DNA of 55,000 nt from Odoribacter sp. AF15-53 (lineage in GTDB: Bacteria > Bacteroidota > Bacteroidia > Bacteroidales > Marinifilaceae), in assembly GCF_003479425.1 (NCBI RefSeq), contig NZ_QUHC01000016.1, positions 1-55,000 of the forward strand, in the 5' to 3' direction. The notes below the pieces were generated by a model. The model did not search any database. It saw only the letters and a list, made by a program, of their open reading frames with translations, and was not told the DNA's origin. This document shows positions 7,357 to 15,240 of the stretch, piece by piece. Numbering within the stretch: position 1 is the first letter of the stretch; each line of letters opens with the position of its first letter. A program made the position numbers and the translations under genes.

Positions 7357-9009
7357 TTAGTTTTCCAAAAAGAATTTCAAATCATCGTCTGCGGTAGTAA
7401 TTCCGGCGATTCCGAATTTTTCCACGAGAACTTTCGCCACGTTGGGGGAAAGGAAGCCCGGTAAGGTGGGGCCGAGGTGGATATTTTTCACGCCCAGATA
7501 CAAAAGCGCCAACAACACGATCACGGCTTTTTGTTCGTACCAGGCGATATTGTAAACGATAGGCAAGTCATTGATGTCTTTTACGCCGAAAATCTCTTTC
7601 AGTTTCAAGGCGATCACGGCCAACGAGTAGCTATCGTTACACTGTCCGGCATCTAAAACTCTGGGGATTCCGTTAATGTCTCCAAGCGGTAGTTTATTGT
7701 AGCGGTATTTCGCACACCCGGCGGTAAGGATTACCGTGTCCTTGGGTAATTTCTGGGCAAATTCGGTGTAGTATTCCCGGTTTTTCATTCTCCCGTCGCA
7801 ACCTGCCATGACAAAGAATTTGCGGATTGCTCCCGATTTTACGGCTTCGACGATCTTGTCGGCTAGGGCAAAGACTTGGTTGTGGGCGAATCCCCCGACG
7901 ATGCTTCCGCTTTCAATTTCTGTTGGTGGCGGGCATTTCTTGGCCTGTGCGATAATCTCGCTGAAATCCTTGGGTTGTCCCGGTTTGCGCTCGATGTGTT
8001 TGAAACCGGGGAATCCGGCTGACCCGGTGGTGTATACCCGGTCTTTGTAGTTCGCGTCCGGGTGCGGGGGAACGATACAGTTCGTGGTGAATAACATCGG
8101 GCCGTTGAAGTGCTGGAACTCGTACACCTGTCTCCACCAGGAATTTCCGTAGTTGCCTGCGAAATGTTTGTATTTCTTGAATGCCGGGTAGTAGTGGGCG
8201 GGTAGCATCTCGCTGTGCGTGTAAACGTCAACCCCGGTTCCCTCGGTTTGTTCCAGAAGCTCGTACAGGTCTCGCAGATCATGTCCGCTGATCAGTATTC
8301 CCGGATTTTTGCGAACTCCGATGTCGACCTTTGTGATTTCGGGATTCCCGTAGGTGTCGGTGTTGGCTTTGTCGAGAAGGGCCATGGCATCAACGCCATT
8401 TTTACCGCATTCTAGGACTAACTGTATTAATTGATCCGCGGATAGAGGTAGTGTGGTCGCCACCAATCCCCGGTCAATGAATTCGTAAATGGAAGGATTC
8501 TCGTGTCCGAGATTATGGGCGTGTTCCGTGTAGGCTGCCATTCCTTTCATCCCGTAGGTGAGCATTTCTCTCAGGGAACGGATGTCCTCGTTTTCAGTGG
8601 AAAGCACGCCGATGCTACCGGATTTTGCTTCCATTTCTTCTGGTGTGTTAGCCGTCCAATGAGCACCTTCGAAAGTGATGTTTTCGGGTTTACCGCCTTT
8701 CTTCAAAAGCGTTTGTTTCAATTGTTCCCGTAGTTTGAAAGCTTCTTTGATTTTCTCGACAAAACGTTGTTTGTCGAAATTGGCATTCGTGATCGTCATG
8801 AACAGGCCGTCGAGCATAAAACGGTCGGCCGTGTGATCGACAGCATCCAGGGCCCGGAGTTGTACCCGGTAGTGGGCAATCCCTTTGAGAATAAATAATA
8901 ATAAATCTTGCATATTAGCGACATCAGATGTTTTTCCACATACTCCGCGTACGGTGCATCCTGTTCCTTTAGCTGTTTCCTGACATTGGTAACAAAACAT
9001 TTTTTCCAT
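7357..9009 (-). CDS. hcp: Hydroxylamine reductase / hybrid cluster protein
   Basis: Iron-sulfur-oxygen enzyme of anaerobes linked to nitrosative stress; it reduces hydroxylamine in vitro and nitric oxide in E. coli. The 550-residue product opens with Cys6, Cys9, Cys18 and Cys24, spacing C-x2-C-x8-C-x5-C, which is the 4Fe-4S type seen in strict anaerobes and not the 2Fe-2S enteric type. Hybrid-cluster regions include [19 protein letters not shown] and [12 protein letters not shown]. The gene is divergent from a Crp/Fnr regulator, and a perfect 16-bp palindrome lies 72 bases before the start, which suggests activation by that regulator. Confidence 0.96.
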   Translation of the reverse strand: MEKMFCYQCQETAKGTGCTVRGVCGKTSDVANMQDLLLFILKGIAHYRVQLRALDAVDHTADRFMLDGLFMTITNANFDKQRFVEKIKEAFKLREQLKQTLLKKGGKPENITFEGAHWTANTPEEMEAKSGSIGVLSTENEDIRSLREMLTYGMKGMAAYTEHAHNLGHENPSIYEFIDRGLVATTLPLSADQLIQLVLECGKNGVDAMALLDKANTDTYGNPEITKVDIGVRKNPGILISGHDLRDLYELLEQTEGTGVDVYTHSEMLPAHYYPAFKKYKHFAGNYGNSWWRQVYEFQHFNGPMLFTTNCIVPPHPDANYKDRVYTTGSAGFPGFKHIERKPGQPKDFSEIIAQAKKCPPPTEIESGSIVGGFAHNQVFALADKIVEAVKSGAIRKFFVMAGCDGRMKNREYYTEFAQKLPKDTVILTAGCAKYRYNKLPLGDINGIPRVLDAGQCNDSYSLAVIALKLKEIFGVKDINDLPIVYNIAWYEQKAVIVLLALLYLGVKNIHLGPTLPGFLSPNVAKVLVEKFGIAGITTADDDLKFFLEN

Positions 9010-9051
9010 GGTCTAGTGTGTTTAATAAATACTTTTTTCAATTGTTGGTCG

Positions 9052-9059
9052 CGAATGTA
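9052..9059 (-). promoter_or_regulatory. Possible hcp -7 box
   Basis: Minus-strand TACATTCG differs from TAnnTTTG at one base. Transcription from it would begin near 9045, placing the palindrome at 9081-9096 about 43 bases upstream, the usual distance for an activating Crp/Fnr protein. A degenerate box fits an activator-dependent promoter. Confidence 0.45.
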
Positions 9060-9080
9060 CGAGGGCGATGAAACAATATT

Positions 9081-9096
9081 TGTAATATAAATTACA
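9081..9096. promoter_or_regulatory. Candidate HcpR-type operator
   Basis: TGTAAT-ATAA-ATTACA is a perfect palindrome with two 6-bp half sites and a 4-bp gap, the geometry of Crp/Fnr family sites. It lies between hcp and the divergent Crp/Fnr-family gene. Confidence 0.65.
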
Positions 9097-9210
9097 GTCA
9101 TGAGTTTAAATTTCTATAATTTGTACGAGTGTGAGTAGGAAAGGTTAAAAATTGAAAGATTAAAACAGGAAGTTAAGGGTAATTTAGAGTGAATCTAAAG
9201 GAGAAAATAA

Positions 9211-9218
9211 TATATTTG
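9211..9218 (+). promoter_or_regulatory. Promoter -7 box for the Crp/Fnr regulator
   Basis: TATATTTG is an exact TAnnTTTG match 26 bases before the regulator's start codon at 9244. Confidence 0.6.
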
Positions 9219-9243
9219 TAAATATAATAAAGAAATGTAAGCT

Positions 9244-9912
9244 ATGGAAATAACACGACTTTTCAAATGTCCCTTGTGCGCGGGAATTCCTGAAAGAGAA
9301 TGGGAACAATTCCTGGAAGGGTTTGATTTTACGGTGAAGAGTTACGTGAAGGGAGATGTCGTTTTCCGGCAGGGAGAGGTGTGTCGATTCCTCTATATAT
9401 TACTGGAAGGAGAGGTCGAGGCGGAGATGACGGACGATTCGGGGGCTATGTTGCGGATCGAGGCGATTCAGGCTCCGCGGGCACTTGCCCCGGCATTTCT
9501 TTTTGCCGAAGATAATCATTTTCCGGTGACGGCAACCGTGTCGGTAAAGGCAGAGGTGTTCATAGCCACGAAAGAATCCGTGTTCCGGCAAATGGGACGT
9601 AACGAGGTGTTCCTGCGGAATTTCCTGTCCGTGAATGCTAACCGGACTACATTCCTGACGGGGCGATTGCAATTCCTGTCTTTCAAGACGATCCGGGGAA
9701 AATTGATTCATTATATTCTTGAACTGGCGTTCCCGGATAAGAAGAAAATCCTGTTGGATAAGTCTCAGCAAGAACTAGCTGAATATTTCGGGGTGACCCG
9801 TCCGGCGCTGGCAAAAGTGTTGTACGAGCTGGCGGACGAGGGGATGATCGCGGTGAATCGCCGGGAAATTACTATCCTGAACCGGGAAGCGATGCGGAAG
9901 ACGTTGTATTAA
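9244..9912 (+). CDS. Crp/Fnr family transcriptional regulator, HcpR-like
   Basis: A 222-residue DNA-binding regulator. Residues about 20-130 form a cyclic-nucleotide-type sensor barrel (KGDVVFRQGEVCRFLYILLE), followed by the dimer helix. The C-terminus has a winged helix-turn-helix (SQQELAEYFGVTRPALAKVL, about 175-200). Cysteines 9 and 12 in FKCPLCAG are near the N-terminus. Divergent placement next to hcp is the arrangement known for HcpR, a nitrosative-stress regulator studied in Porphyromonas and Desulfovibrio. Family is certain; the HcpR role is inferred from position and operator. Confidence 0.88.
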   Translation: MEITRLFKCPLCAGIPEREWEQFLEGFDFTVKSYVKGDVVFRQGEVCRFLYILLEGEVEAEMTDDSGAMLRIEAIQAPRALAPAFLFAEDNHFPVTATVSVKAEVFIATKESVFRQMGRNEVFLRNFLSVNANRTTFLTGRLQFLSFKTIRGKLIHYILELAFPDKKKILLDKSQQELAEYFGVTRPALAKVLYELADEGMIAVNRREITILNREAMRKTLY

Positions 9913-10019
9913 ATTTGATACGCTATAAAATTAAACATTTTTTCTCTGTTTCCGTTAATACAATAGCTAAAGAGACGGTCTGTTTAGCTTTATATTGTAA
10001 AACGTTAATTGTGATAAAA

Positions 10020-11030
10020 ATGAGCCTTAAAGAACAATATTGGAGATACTCTCTCGTGATTATTATCTTGTTGCTGGGAACGCTTATATTCCTGAAAACT
10101 TTACCATTTTTTAGCGGCATTTTGGGTGCCATGACGATTTATATCCTGTTGCGTAACCAGATGTTGTACTTGACAGAGAAAAAGCGTATGAAACGTAGTA
10201 TCATGGCGATTCTTTTGTTGTGCGAAACGATTCTTTGTTTTCTTATCCCGCTCTCGCTTGTCGTGTGGGTGTTCGTGAACAAGTTGCAGGCGATAAACCT
10301 GGACCCGCACAGTCTTGTGGCCCCGGTGGAACACGTGGCGGATTTGATTCAGGAAAAAGTAGGGTACGACGTGCTGAGTAGGGAAAATATCGACACGATT
10401 TTGTCCGTTTTGCCCAAGATCGGGCAAGTGTTAATGGGAAGTATTAGCAGTTTCGCCATTAACGTGGTTGTCTTGCTTTTCGTGCTTTACTTCATGTTGA
10501 TCGGGGGGAAGAGTATGGAGGCTTACGTGAATGATCTTCTGCCTTTTAACCAGCGGAATAAGAAAAATATGTTGCACGAGTTTAACATGATTGTGAAATC
10601 CAACGCGATAGGGATTCCTTTACTTGCCGTGATTCAAGGGGCGATTGCCATGGTGGGATACTTTATTTTCGGGGCTCCTAGTCCCGTGTTGTGGGGATTC
10701 GTGTCTTGTTTCGCCACGATTATCCCGATTGTCGGAACCGCGTTAATCTGGGCGCCGTTGGCCTTGTACATGGGGATGACTGGGCACTGGGGAATGGCGA
10801 TCGGGTTGGCAATCTATGCTCTGGTGGTGATCGCCAACGTGGATAACTTGGTTCGGTTTATGTTACAGAAGAAAATGGCGGATACCCACCCGTTGATCAC
10901 GATCTTCGGGGTGGTGATCGGGCTTTCTCTGTTCGGTTTCATGGGAGTTATATTCGGCCCGTTGTTGTTGTCTATTTTTGTTTTCTGCGTGAATATCTTC
11001 AAGGAAGAGTATTTGGAGGGAAGAAACTGA
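10020..11030 (+). CDS. AI-2E family transporter / PerM-like membrane protein
   Basis: A 336-residue polytopic inner-membrane protein. It has two or three N-terminal membrane helices, a central soluble part (about 90-150), and a C-terminal membrane block with FATIIPIVGTALIWAPLALY and HPLITIFGVVIGLSLFGFMG, both typical of the AI-2E/UPF0118 family. Members include the quorum-signal exporter TqsA and Na+/H+ antiporters, so the substrate is open. The ATG at 10020 (MSLKEQYWRYSL) is preferred; the longer frame from 9915 begins with TTG and adds a poorly conserved 35 residues. No promoter is obvious, so it may be read through from the regulator gene, which ends 107 bases upstream. Confidence 0.88.
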   Translation: MSLKEQYWRYSLVIIILLLGTLIFLKTLPFFSGILGAMTIYILLRNQMLYLTEKKRMKRSIMAILLLCETILCFLIPLSLVVWVFVNKLQAINLDPHSLVAPVEHVADLIQEKVGYDVLSRENIDTILSVLPKIGQVLMGSISSFAINVVVLLFVLYFMLIGGKSMEAYVNDLLPFNQRNKKNMLHEFNMIVKSNAIGIPLLAVIQGAIAMVGYFIFGAPSPVLWGFVSCFATIIPIVGTALIWAPLALYMGMTGHWGMAIGLAIYALVVIANVDNLVRFMLQKKMADTHPLITIFGVVIGLSLFGFMGVIFGPLLLSIFVFCVNIFKEEYLEGRN

Positions 11031-11328
11031 AGTTTGTAAACTAGGGAGGGAAAAGTCGATTTTCTTTTAGGAACTCTTTCGCCCTTCGGGCTCAATGCGG
11101 TGAAACCGGGAGGGAGTTGTAAAAAAGGCTTTTGATACTCCCTTTCTTGGGCTTTGCATTTTCCATTTATTGTAGTTAAATTTGGTAGTTGTTAATTCGT
11201 GATGTTTATCGTTAAAGCCGATTGATTGATATGGCCGATAGCTTCCGTGCTTGTCTGTATTATTTTAAGGGTGATATCGAGTATACGTTGTGGTAACTTT
11301 GTAATTGAATATATAAAAGGAAGGCGTT
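11031..11328. other. 298-base intergenic region
   Basis: No gene is seen. It holds a tight GCCC-TTC-GGGC hairpin at 11081-11091 and a 7-bp stem AGGGAGT/ACTCCCT (11111-11117 with 11137-11143), either of which may end transcription of the AI-2E gene. TAACTTTG at 11294-11301 is a -7 box for the next gene. Confidence 0.5.
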
Positions 11329-11724
11329 ATGATAAAACAAGATTATTTGATACGTATGATTCAGGATTTCATTTCACGGGTTGCTAAAGCGATTATGGAT
11401 AGAAAGAAAATCCGTCAGCAGGACTGGGCCGAGTTTGATTTGTTGACTCAAGAGGTTTTGGGGCTTCCAGTGAAAGAATTGACGAGTATGAGCGTGGAGG
11501 AGCTTATTGATCGGTATGACAAGGAGGAGGACCGGATGAGTAAAATAGAATTTGCATCCATGTATTTGTTGAAGTTATCCGAGGAGATAGAGGAGGATAG
11601 AGTAATGAAGTCTAAATTCCGTCAAGATGGAATGCAATTGCTTAAATACGTTCAGAAGGAAGATACTAATTTTTCACTTCAACGGGAAGTTCTGGTCCAT
11701 TTCCTGGAGACGAATTCCAAGTAA
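11329..11724 (+). CDS. Small helical cytoplasmic protein, DUF6483-like
   Basis: A 131-residue soluble, mostly helical protein rich in charged residues. The start MIKQDYLIRMIQDFISRVAK resembles the DUF6483 family of gut anaerobes, whose members begin with a similar D-Y-L-[MI]-R phrase and have no known function. It has its own TAACTTTG promoter box at 11294-11301, and a strong bidirectional hairpin follows the stop. The family name is from memory of the N-terminal motif and is moderately sure. Confidence 0.7.
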   Translation: MIKQDYLIRMIQDFISRVAKAIMDRKKIRQQDWAEFDLLTQEVLGLPVKELTSMSVEELIDRYDKEEDRMSKIEFASMYLLKLSEEIEEDRVMKSKFRQDGMQLLKYVQKEDTNFSLQREVLVHFLETNSK

Positions 11725-11739
11725 TTGGTTTTGAAAATT

Positions 11740-11770
11740 ATGGTGTAACGAATATAAATCGTTACACCAT
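11740..11770. terminator. Bidirectional terminator hairpin
   Basis: A perfect 12-bp stem, ATGGTGTAACGA at 11740-11751 with TCGTTACACCAT at 11759-11770, has a seven-base loop. It lies between the converging 11329 and 11781 genes. The minus-strand side has a T-rich tail; the plus side does not. Confidence 0.75.
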
Positions 11771-11780
11771 GATCTTCCGG

Positions 11781-12362
11781 TTATTTCAGGTAAATTTCTT
11801 TCTTGTCATCCGGGATGGGGGTCAATTTACCGGCATACGAGATACTTGCCCGGTTGTTGCTGGTCACGTTGACCGAGCATTTCCCGTTTCCGTAAACTTC
11901 AACATGGAAGTTGAAGACATCGTTGTGATTGCGCACGTTGAATTTGTATTCGATGTAGTGCTTTTTGCGTTTATTGATTACTTTAAGAGATTCTTTCTCT
12001 ATTTTAGCTTTTTCGAATTCAATGCCTCCGCCTTTGCCGTATTCAACCGAGTAAGCCCGTCCAAAGAAGGGTAAGCGTCCGGTTGCAACCGTGTCAAGGA
12101 AGAATATTTGTCCCTCGTTGGTTGCCAGCGACACGTAGCCTTCACCACCGATGCGTTTCTGCCCGTATTTGGAATCTATGGTGATGCTGCTGTTACCCGT
12201 GGGGAAAGCTTGATCTACCTCGATATAGAAAATACGACTTTTCATTAGTTTCTCGATCTTGTCGATACCGGTCGTGTCGGTTTTCTGTTTCTTTTCACCT
12301 ACCGCAAACAGGCAGGAGAATAGAAGAATTCCTATAGGAATGATTGTTTTTAGTGTTTTCAT
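11781..12362 (-). CDS. Exported DUF4251-family protein
   Basis: A 193-residue protein with an N-terminal signal (MKTLKTIIPIGILLFSCLFA), so exported to the periplasm or outer membrane. The mature part has the Bacteroidetes DUF4251 signatures GRAYSVEYGKGGGIEF and NFHVEVYGNGKCSVNV, which suggest a beta-rich fold. A lipobox is possible at LLFSC, but a plain signal peptide is as likely. The function of the family is unknown. The upstream region contains a perfect 22-bp AT-rich inverted repeat 35 bases before the start. Confidence 0.85.
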   Translation of the reverse strand: MKTLKTIIPIGILLFSCLFAVGEKKQKTDTTGIDKIEKLMKSRIFYIEVDQAFPTGNSSITIDSKYGQKRIGGEGYVSLATNEGQIFFLDTVATGRLPFFGRAYSVEYGKGGGIEFEKAKIEKESLKVINKRKKHYIEYKFNVRNHNDVFNFHVEVYGNGKCSVNVTSNNRASISYAGKLTPIPDDKKEIYLK

Positions 12363-12396
12363 GTTCTTGTTGTTTTATGTGTGAATGTAAATATAG

Positions 12397-12450
12397 TGAT
12401 AATTTATAAATAATTATGTCCTTCACGGCATAATTATTTATAAATTATCA
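12397..12450. repeat. 22-bp perfect AT-rich inverted repeat
   Basis: Arms at 12397-12418 and 12429-12450 are exact reverse complements (core ATAATTTATAAATAATTATG), with a ten-base loop TCCTTCACGG. It joins directly onto the GTTACAGGTT repeat block, so it may be the outer end of one composite element, or an operator for the DUF4251 gene. Confidence 0.7.
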
Positions 12451-12588
12451 GTTACAGGTTACGGCTACGCCATTGCAGGTTACAGGTTACAAGTTAGAAG
12501 TTACAGGTTTTGGATTGTTGAAATTTTTTGGGATGGCTTTTTGCAGGGGGATAACCTGTAACTTGTAACCTGCAAACTTGTAACAGGT
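12451..12588. repeat. Facing repeats of GTTACAGGTT and AACCTGTAAC
   Basis: On the plus strand the left half (12451-12510) repeats words such as GTTACAGGTT, GGTTACAAGTT and GAAGTTACAGGTT. The right half (12552-12588) carries the inverted words AACCTGTAAC, TTGTAACCTGC and TTGTAAC. About 40 bases of T- and G-rich spacer separate them. The layout, with short tandem words facing inverted copies downstream of a gene, mirrors the nonamer elements at 22-33 kb but the sequence differs. Confidence 0.7.
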
Positions 12589-12631
12589 ATTTGTATCAAT
12601 AACGACCGAGTCGTTATTGATACAAATACCT
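12585..12631 (-). terminator. 22-bp hairpin spanning the stop codon of the acyl-CoA ligase gene
   Basis: AGGTATTTGTATCAATAACG(AC) at 12585-12606 pairs perfectly with 12610-12631 across a three-base loop. The last five codons and TAA of the minus-strand gene (12614-12631) lie inside one arm. It probably folds in the mRNA as a 3'-end structure, but no T-run follows. Confidence 0.65.
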
Positions 12632-14260
12632 CTTTATGCTTCTCTTGGGAGTTTTTTCGAATTCCTCGTCATGGATTTGGATGTGGGCGATCTGGCTGTA
12701 CGCCGGGATTTGTTGGTTGACTTGTTTGCGGGTGTCGTTTATGATTTTGACGAGAGCTTCCCGGGAAACTTTGTTTTGCTTCATGGCTTCGGCATCAGGA
12801 TAGACGAGCGCCACGAGTTTTCCGTCACGTTCGATGACGAGAGATTCGGCCACGTAAGGCTGGGCGTTAAAGATGTCCTCGATTTCCTCCGGGTAGATGT
12901 TTTGCCCGCTGGGGCCGAGGATAAGGCTTTTGCTGCGACCTTTGATGTAGAGATAGCCCTCTTTGTCGAGCACGCCGAGGTCACCGGTGTGTAACCAACC
13001 GTCAGAAGATAGTACGGTTTCGGTGGCTTCGGTGTTATTATAATAGCCTTCCATAACGTTCATTCCTTTCGTGAGGATCTCCCCGACTTGGTTGAACGGG
13101 TCAGCGGAATCAATCTTGATTTCCATGCGATCGACGGCTTTCCCGCAGGAGGTGGGTCGGAACGTCTGCCAGTGGTCGAAAGCGATGGCGGGACCGCATT
13201 CGGTCATCCCGTAACCCACGGTGTAGGGGAATTTCACGGAGTGGAGAAATGCCTCGACTTCTTTGTTGAGGGCGGCTCCCCCGACGGCGAGTAATTTAAA
13301 TCGTCCCCCGAAAGCGTCGAGTATCTGCTTTTTGATTTTGTGCCGGACTTTTCCCCCGAGAACGGGTATTTTAAGCATTAGTTTGATGTGAAACCGTTCC
13401 AGTTGGGGAAGTACCCGGCTCTTGATGATTTTCTCGATGATCAAGGGTACGGCTACAATGAGGTGCGGGCGGATATTGGCGAAAACTTCACCCAGAATCT
13501 TGGGCGAGGGCATTTTTTGCAAGAAGTAGATGTGTATCCCGCTGGCAAACGGGTAGATGAACTCGAAAGCTAACCCGTACATGTGGGCCATGGTCAGGAT
13601 CGACACGAGTTTCTCGCCCGGCGTGTACCCCATTTGATCCAGGGCGTAGCGGAGGTTCGACCACATGCTGCGGTAGGGGAGCATGACTCCCTTGGGCGAG
13701 CTGGTGGTGCCCGACGTGTAGTTGATCATTGCCAGTTCTTCAGGTTGTTCCAGGCGGTAGTGGATATCTTTGAGGGCTAGTCCCTCGGGATGTTTCATCT
13801 TGAATAGTTCCTCTAGCCGGGGGGCAGTTTCGACCAATGCCTTGTTGTCGGAAGAGATCACGGAATAGTCGGACATGGCGAGAATCCCGTCAAGACCGGG
13901 CATTTGCCCGTGGTCGATATTGTCCCACACGGATTTACCCACGAAGAGTAGGCGTGCTCCCGAGTGGTTGATGATATGGTGTATGGTATCGGGTTTGAAC
14001 TCGTTGAGGATGGGCACCGCCACCGCCCCGTAAGTGAGCGTGGCGAGAAAAGCAATTCCCCAGTTCGAGGTGTTCCGGCTGCATAGTGCTATTTTATCTC
14101 CTTTTTGTAGCCCGCTCCGTTCGAAAAGGATATGCAATTTTTCAATCCAGCGGGCCACGTCCTTGTAATTGTGTTCGGCCCCCTCGTAATCGGTCAGCGA
14201 GGGTAGGTGCCAGTGTTCTTTTATGCTGTGTTCTATGAGTTTTAAGAAACTTTTTTCCAT
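12614..14260 (-). CDS. AMP-binding acyl-CoA ligase (long-chain fatty acid type)
   Basis: A 548-residue adenylate-forming enzyme that activates a carboxylic acid with ATP, most likely a fatty acid to its CoA thioester. It has the P-loop INYTSGTTSSPKGVML (about 175-190), the VGYGMTECGP motif, the hinge region GWLHTGDLGVLDKEGYLYIKG, and a C-terminal lysine segment (FEKTPKRSIKRYL). The motif order is standard and complete. Some Bacteroidetes annotations call such proteins long-chain-fatty-acid-CoA ligase; the chain length preferred is not readable. The last residues are encoded within a 22-bp hairpin arm. Confidence 0.92.
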   Translation of the reverse strand: MEKSFLKLIEHSIKEHWHLPSLTDYEGAEHNYKDVARWIEKLHILFERSGLQKGDKIALCSRNTSNWGIAFLATLTYGAVAVPILNEFKPDTIHHIINHSGARLLFVGKSVWDNIDHGQMPGLDGILAMSDYSVISSDNKALVETAPRLEELFKMKHPEGLALKDIHYRLEQPEELAMINYTSGTTSSPKGVMLPYRSMWSNLRYALDQMGYTPGEKLVSILTMAHMYGLAFEFIYPFASGIHIYFLQKMPSPKILGEVFANIRPHLIVAVPLIIEKIIKSRVLPQLERFHIKLMLKIPVLGGKVRHKIKKQILDAFGGRFKLLAVGGAALNKEVEAFLHSVKFPYTVGYGMTECGPAIAFDHWQTFRPTSCGKAVDRMEIKIDSADPFNQVGEILTKGMNVMEGYYNNTEATETVLSSDGWLHTGDLGVLDKEGYLYIKGRSKSLILGPSGQNIYPEEIEDIFNAQPYVAESLVIERDGKLVALVYPDAEAMKQNKVSREALVKIINDTRKQVNQQIPAYSQIAHIQIHDEEFEKTPKRSIKRYLYQ

Positions 14261-14464
14261 GGTAATATAGAATTAATCTGTTTTGTGTGTCATCTATTTT
14301 ATACTGGAAATCAACCGGGAAGGTTTAGAATTCTGTTTCGCTTTTGTTGAAATACTAATAAAAATATATAGATTTGTTGACACGTGCTTTCGGGGCAACT
14401 TTTAAAATGAAATATAGATAACAAGATGGTATTGAAACAGAAAAATAACAAGACAGGAGAGGGG

Positions 14465-15100
14465 ATGAAGATTATTCCACCGGTCGTGCAGGGAATACAG
14501 GAAAGTGATGTCCGGTTCGAGGAGGTTTTACCGGAAGAGGAAGTCAGCGAGCGGTTTTTCCGCAAGGAATCGGTCACGGGTGCGAGCGTGTCGAACCTGA
14601 GTTTGAGTCATTGCGTGTTCGATCACGTGGTCTTCTGCGAGTGTCGGTTTCGTGGGGCTCAACTCACGGATGTACGATTCGAGAATTGTGACCTGTCGAA
14701 CGTGGATTTTTCTGATAGCATGTTGTACCGGGTGGAGTTTATCGGTTGCAAGTTGATGGGGACGAATCTGGGTGAGAGCGTGTTCAATCATGTCCTTTTT
14801 CATCATTGCAACGCCCGGTACGTGAATCTTTCCATGGGCAAGATGAAACACGTGTTATTCGCCCATAGCGATCTTCAAAGCGGGAGTATGGAGAGTTGTC
14901 GTTTGACCCCGGTGGGCTTCGACACGTGCAACCTGACGGAGGTTGAATTTTCCCGAACGCCGTTGAAGGGTATCGACCTGCGCTCGTCGCAAATGGCGGG
15001 AATCCGGCTGGGGATTGATGATTTGAAAGGTGTGATCGTTTCGTCGTTGCAAGCGTTGGAGCTGACTCGTTATCTGGGGCTTGTTGTCAAGGACTTGTAA
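14465..15100 (+). CDS. Pentapeptide-repeat protein, Qnr-like
   Basis: A right-handed quadrilateral beta-helix protein of about 211 residues. Repeats of the form [hydrophobic]-x-[LF]-x-x run through most of the length (for example FCECRFRGAQLTDVRFENCD and NLSNVDFS-like units). The C-terminal phrase SSLQALELTRYLGLVV resembles the dimer helix of Qnr and related proteins that mimic DNA and protect DNA gyrase. Resistance is not implied without tests. The ATG at 14465 has a purine-rich AGGAGAGGGG just before it; an upstream ATG at 14426 would add 13 residues. Confidence 0.82.
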   Translation: MKIIPPVVQGIQESDVRFEEVLPEEEVSERFFRKESVTGASVSNLSLSHCVFDHVVFCECRFRGAQLTDVRFENCDLSNVDFSDSMLYRVEFIGCKLMGTNLGESVFNHVLFHHCNARYVNLSMGKMKHVLFAHSDLQSGSMESCRLTPVGFDTCNLTEVEFSRTPLKGIDLRSSQMAGIRLGIDDLKGVIVSSLQALELTRYLGLVVKDL

Positions 15101-15240
15101 GTGATGTCAGCAAATTACAAGTGTTGTTAAATCTGGGGAATGGCTGAAACTTTCGTCCCGTGACGCCGTAATTACTCTCGGATGTCATCATTGACAATCC
15201 CTTGTTTTTAATATTCTAAATAAACTAAACTAATTAAATT

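Noticed and set aside
9915..10019. 35-residue N-terminal extension of the AI-2E family protein
   Set aside because: It starts with TTG, and the family's usual N-terminus begins near MSLKEQYWRYSL at 10020.
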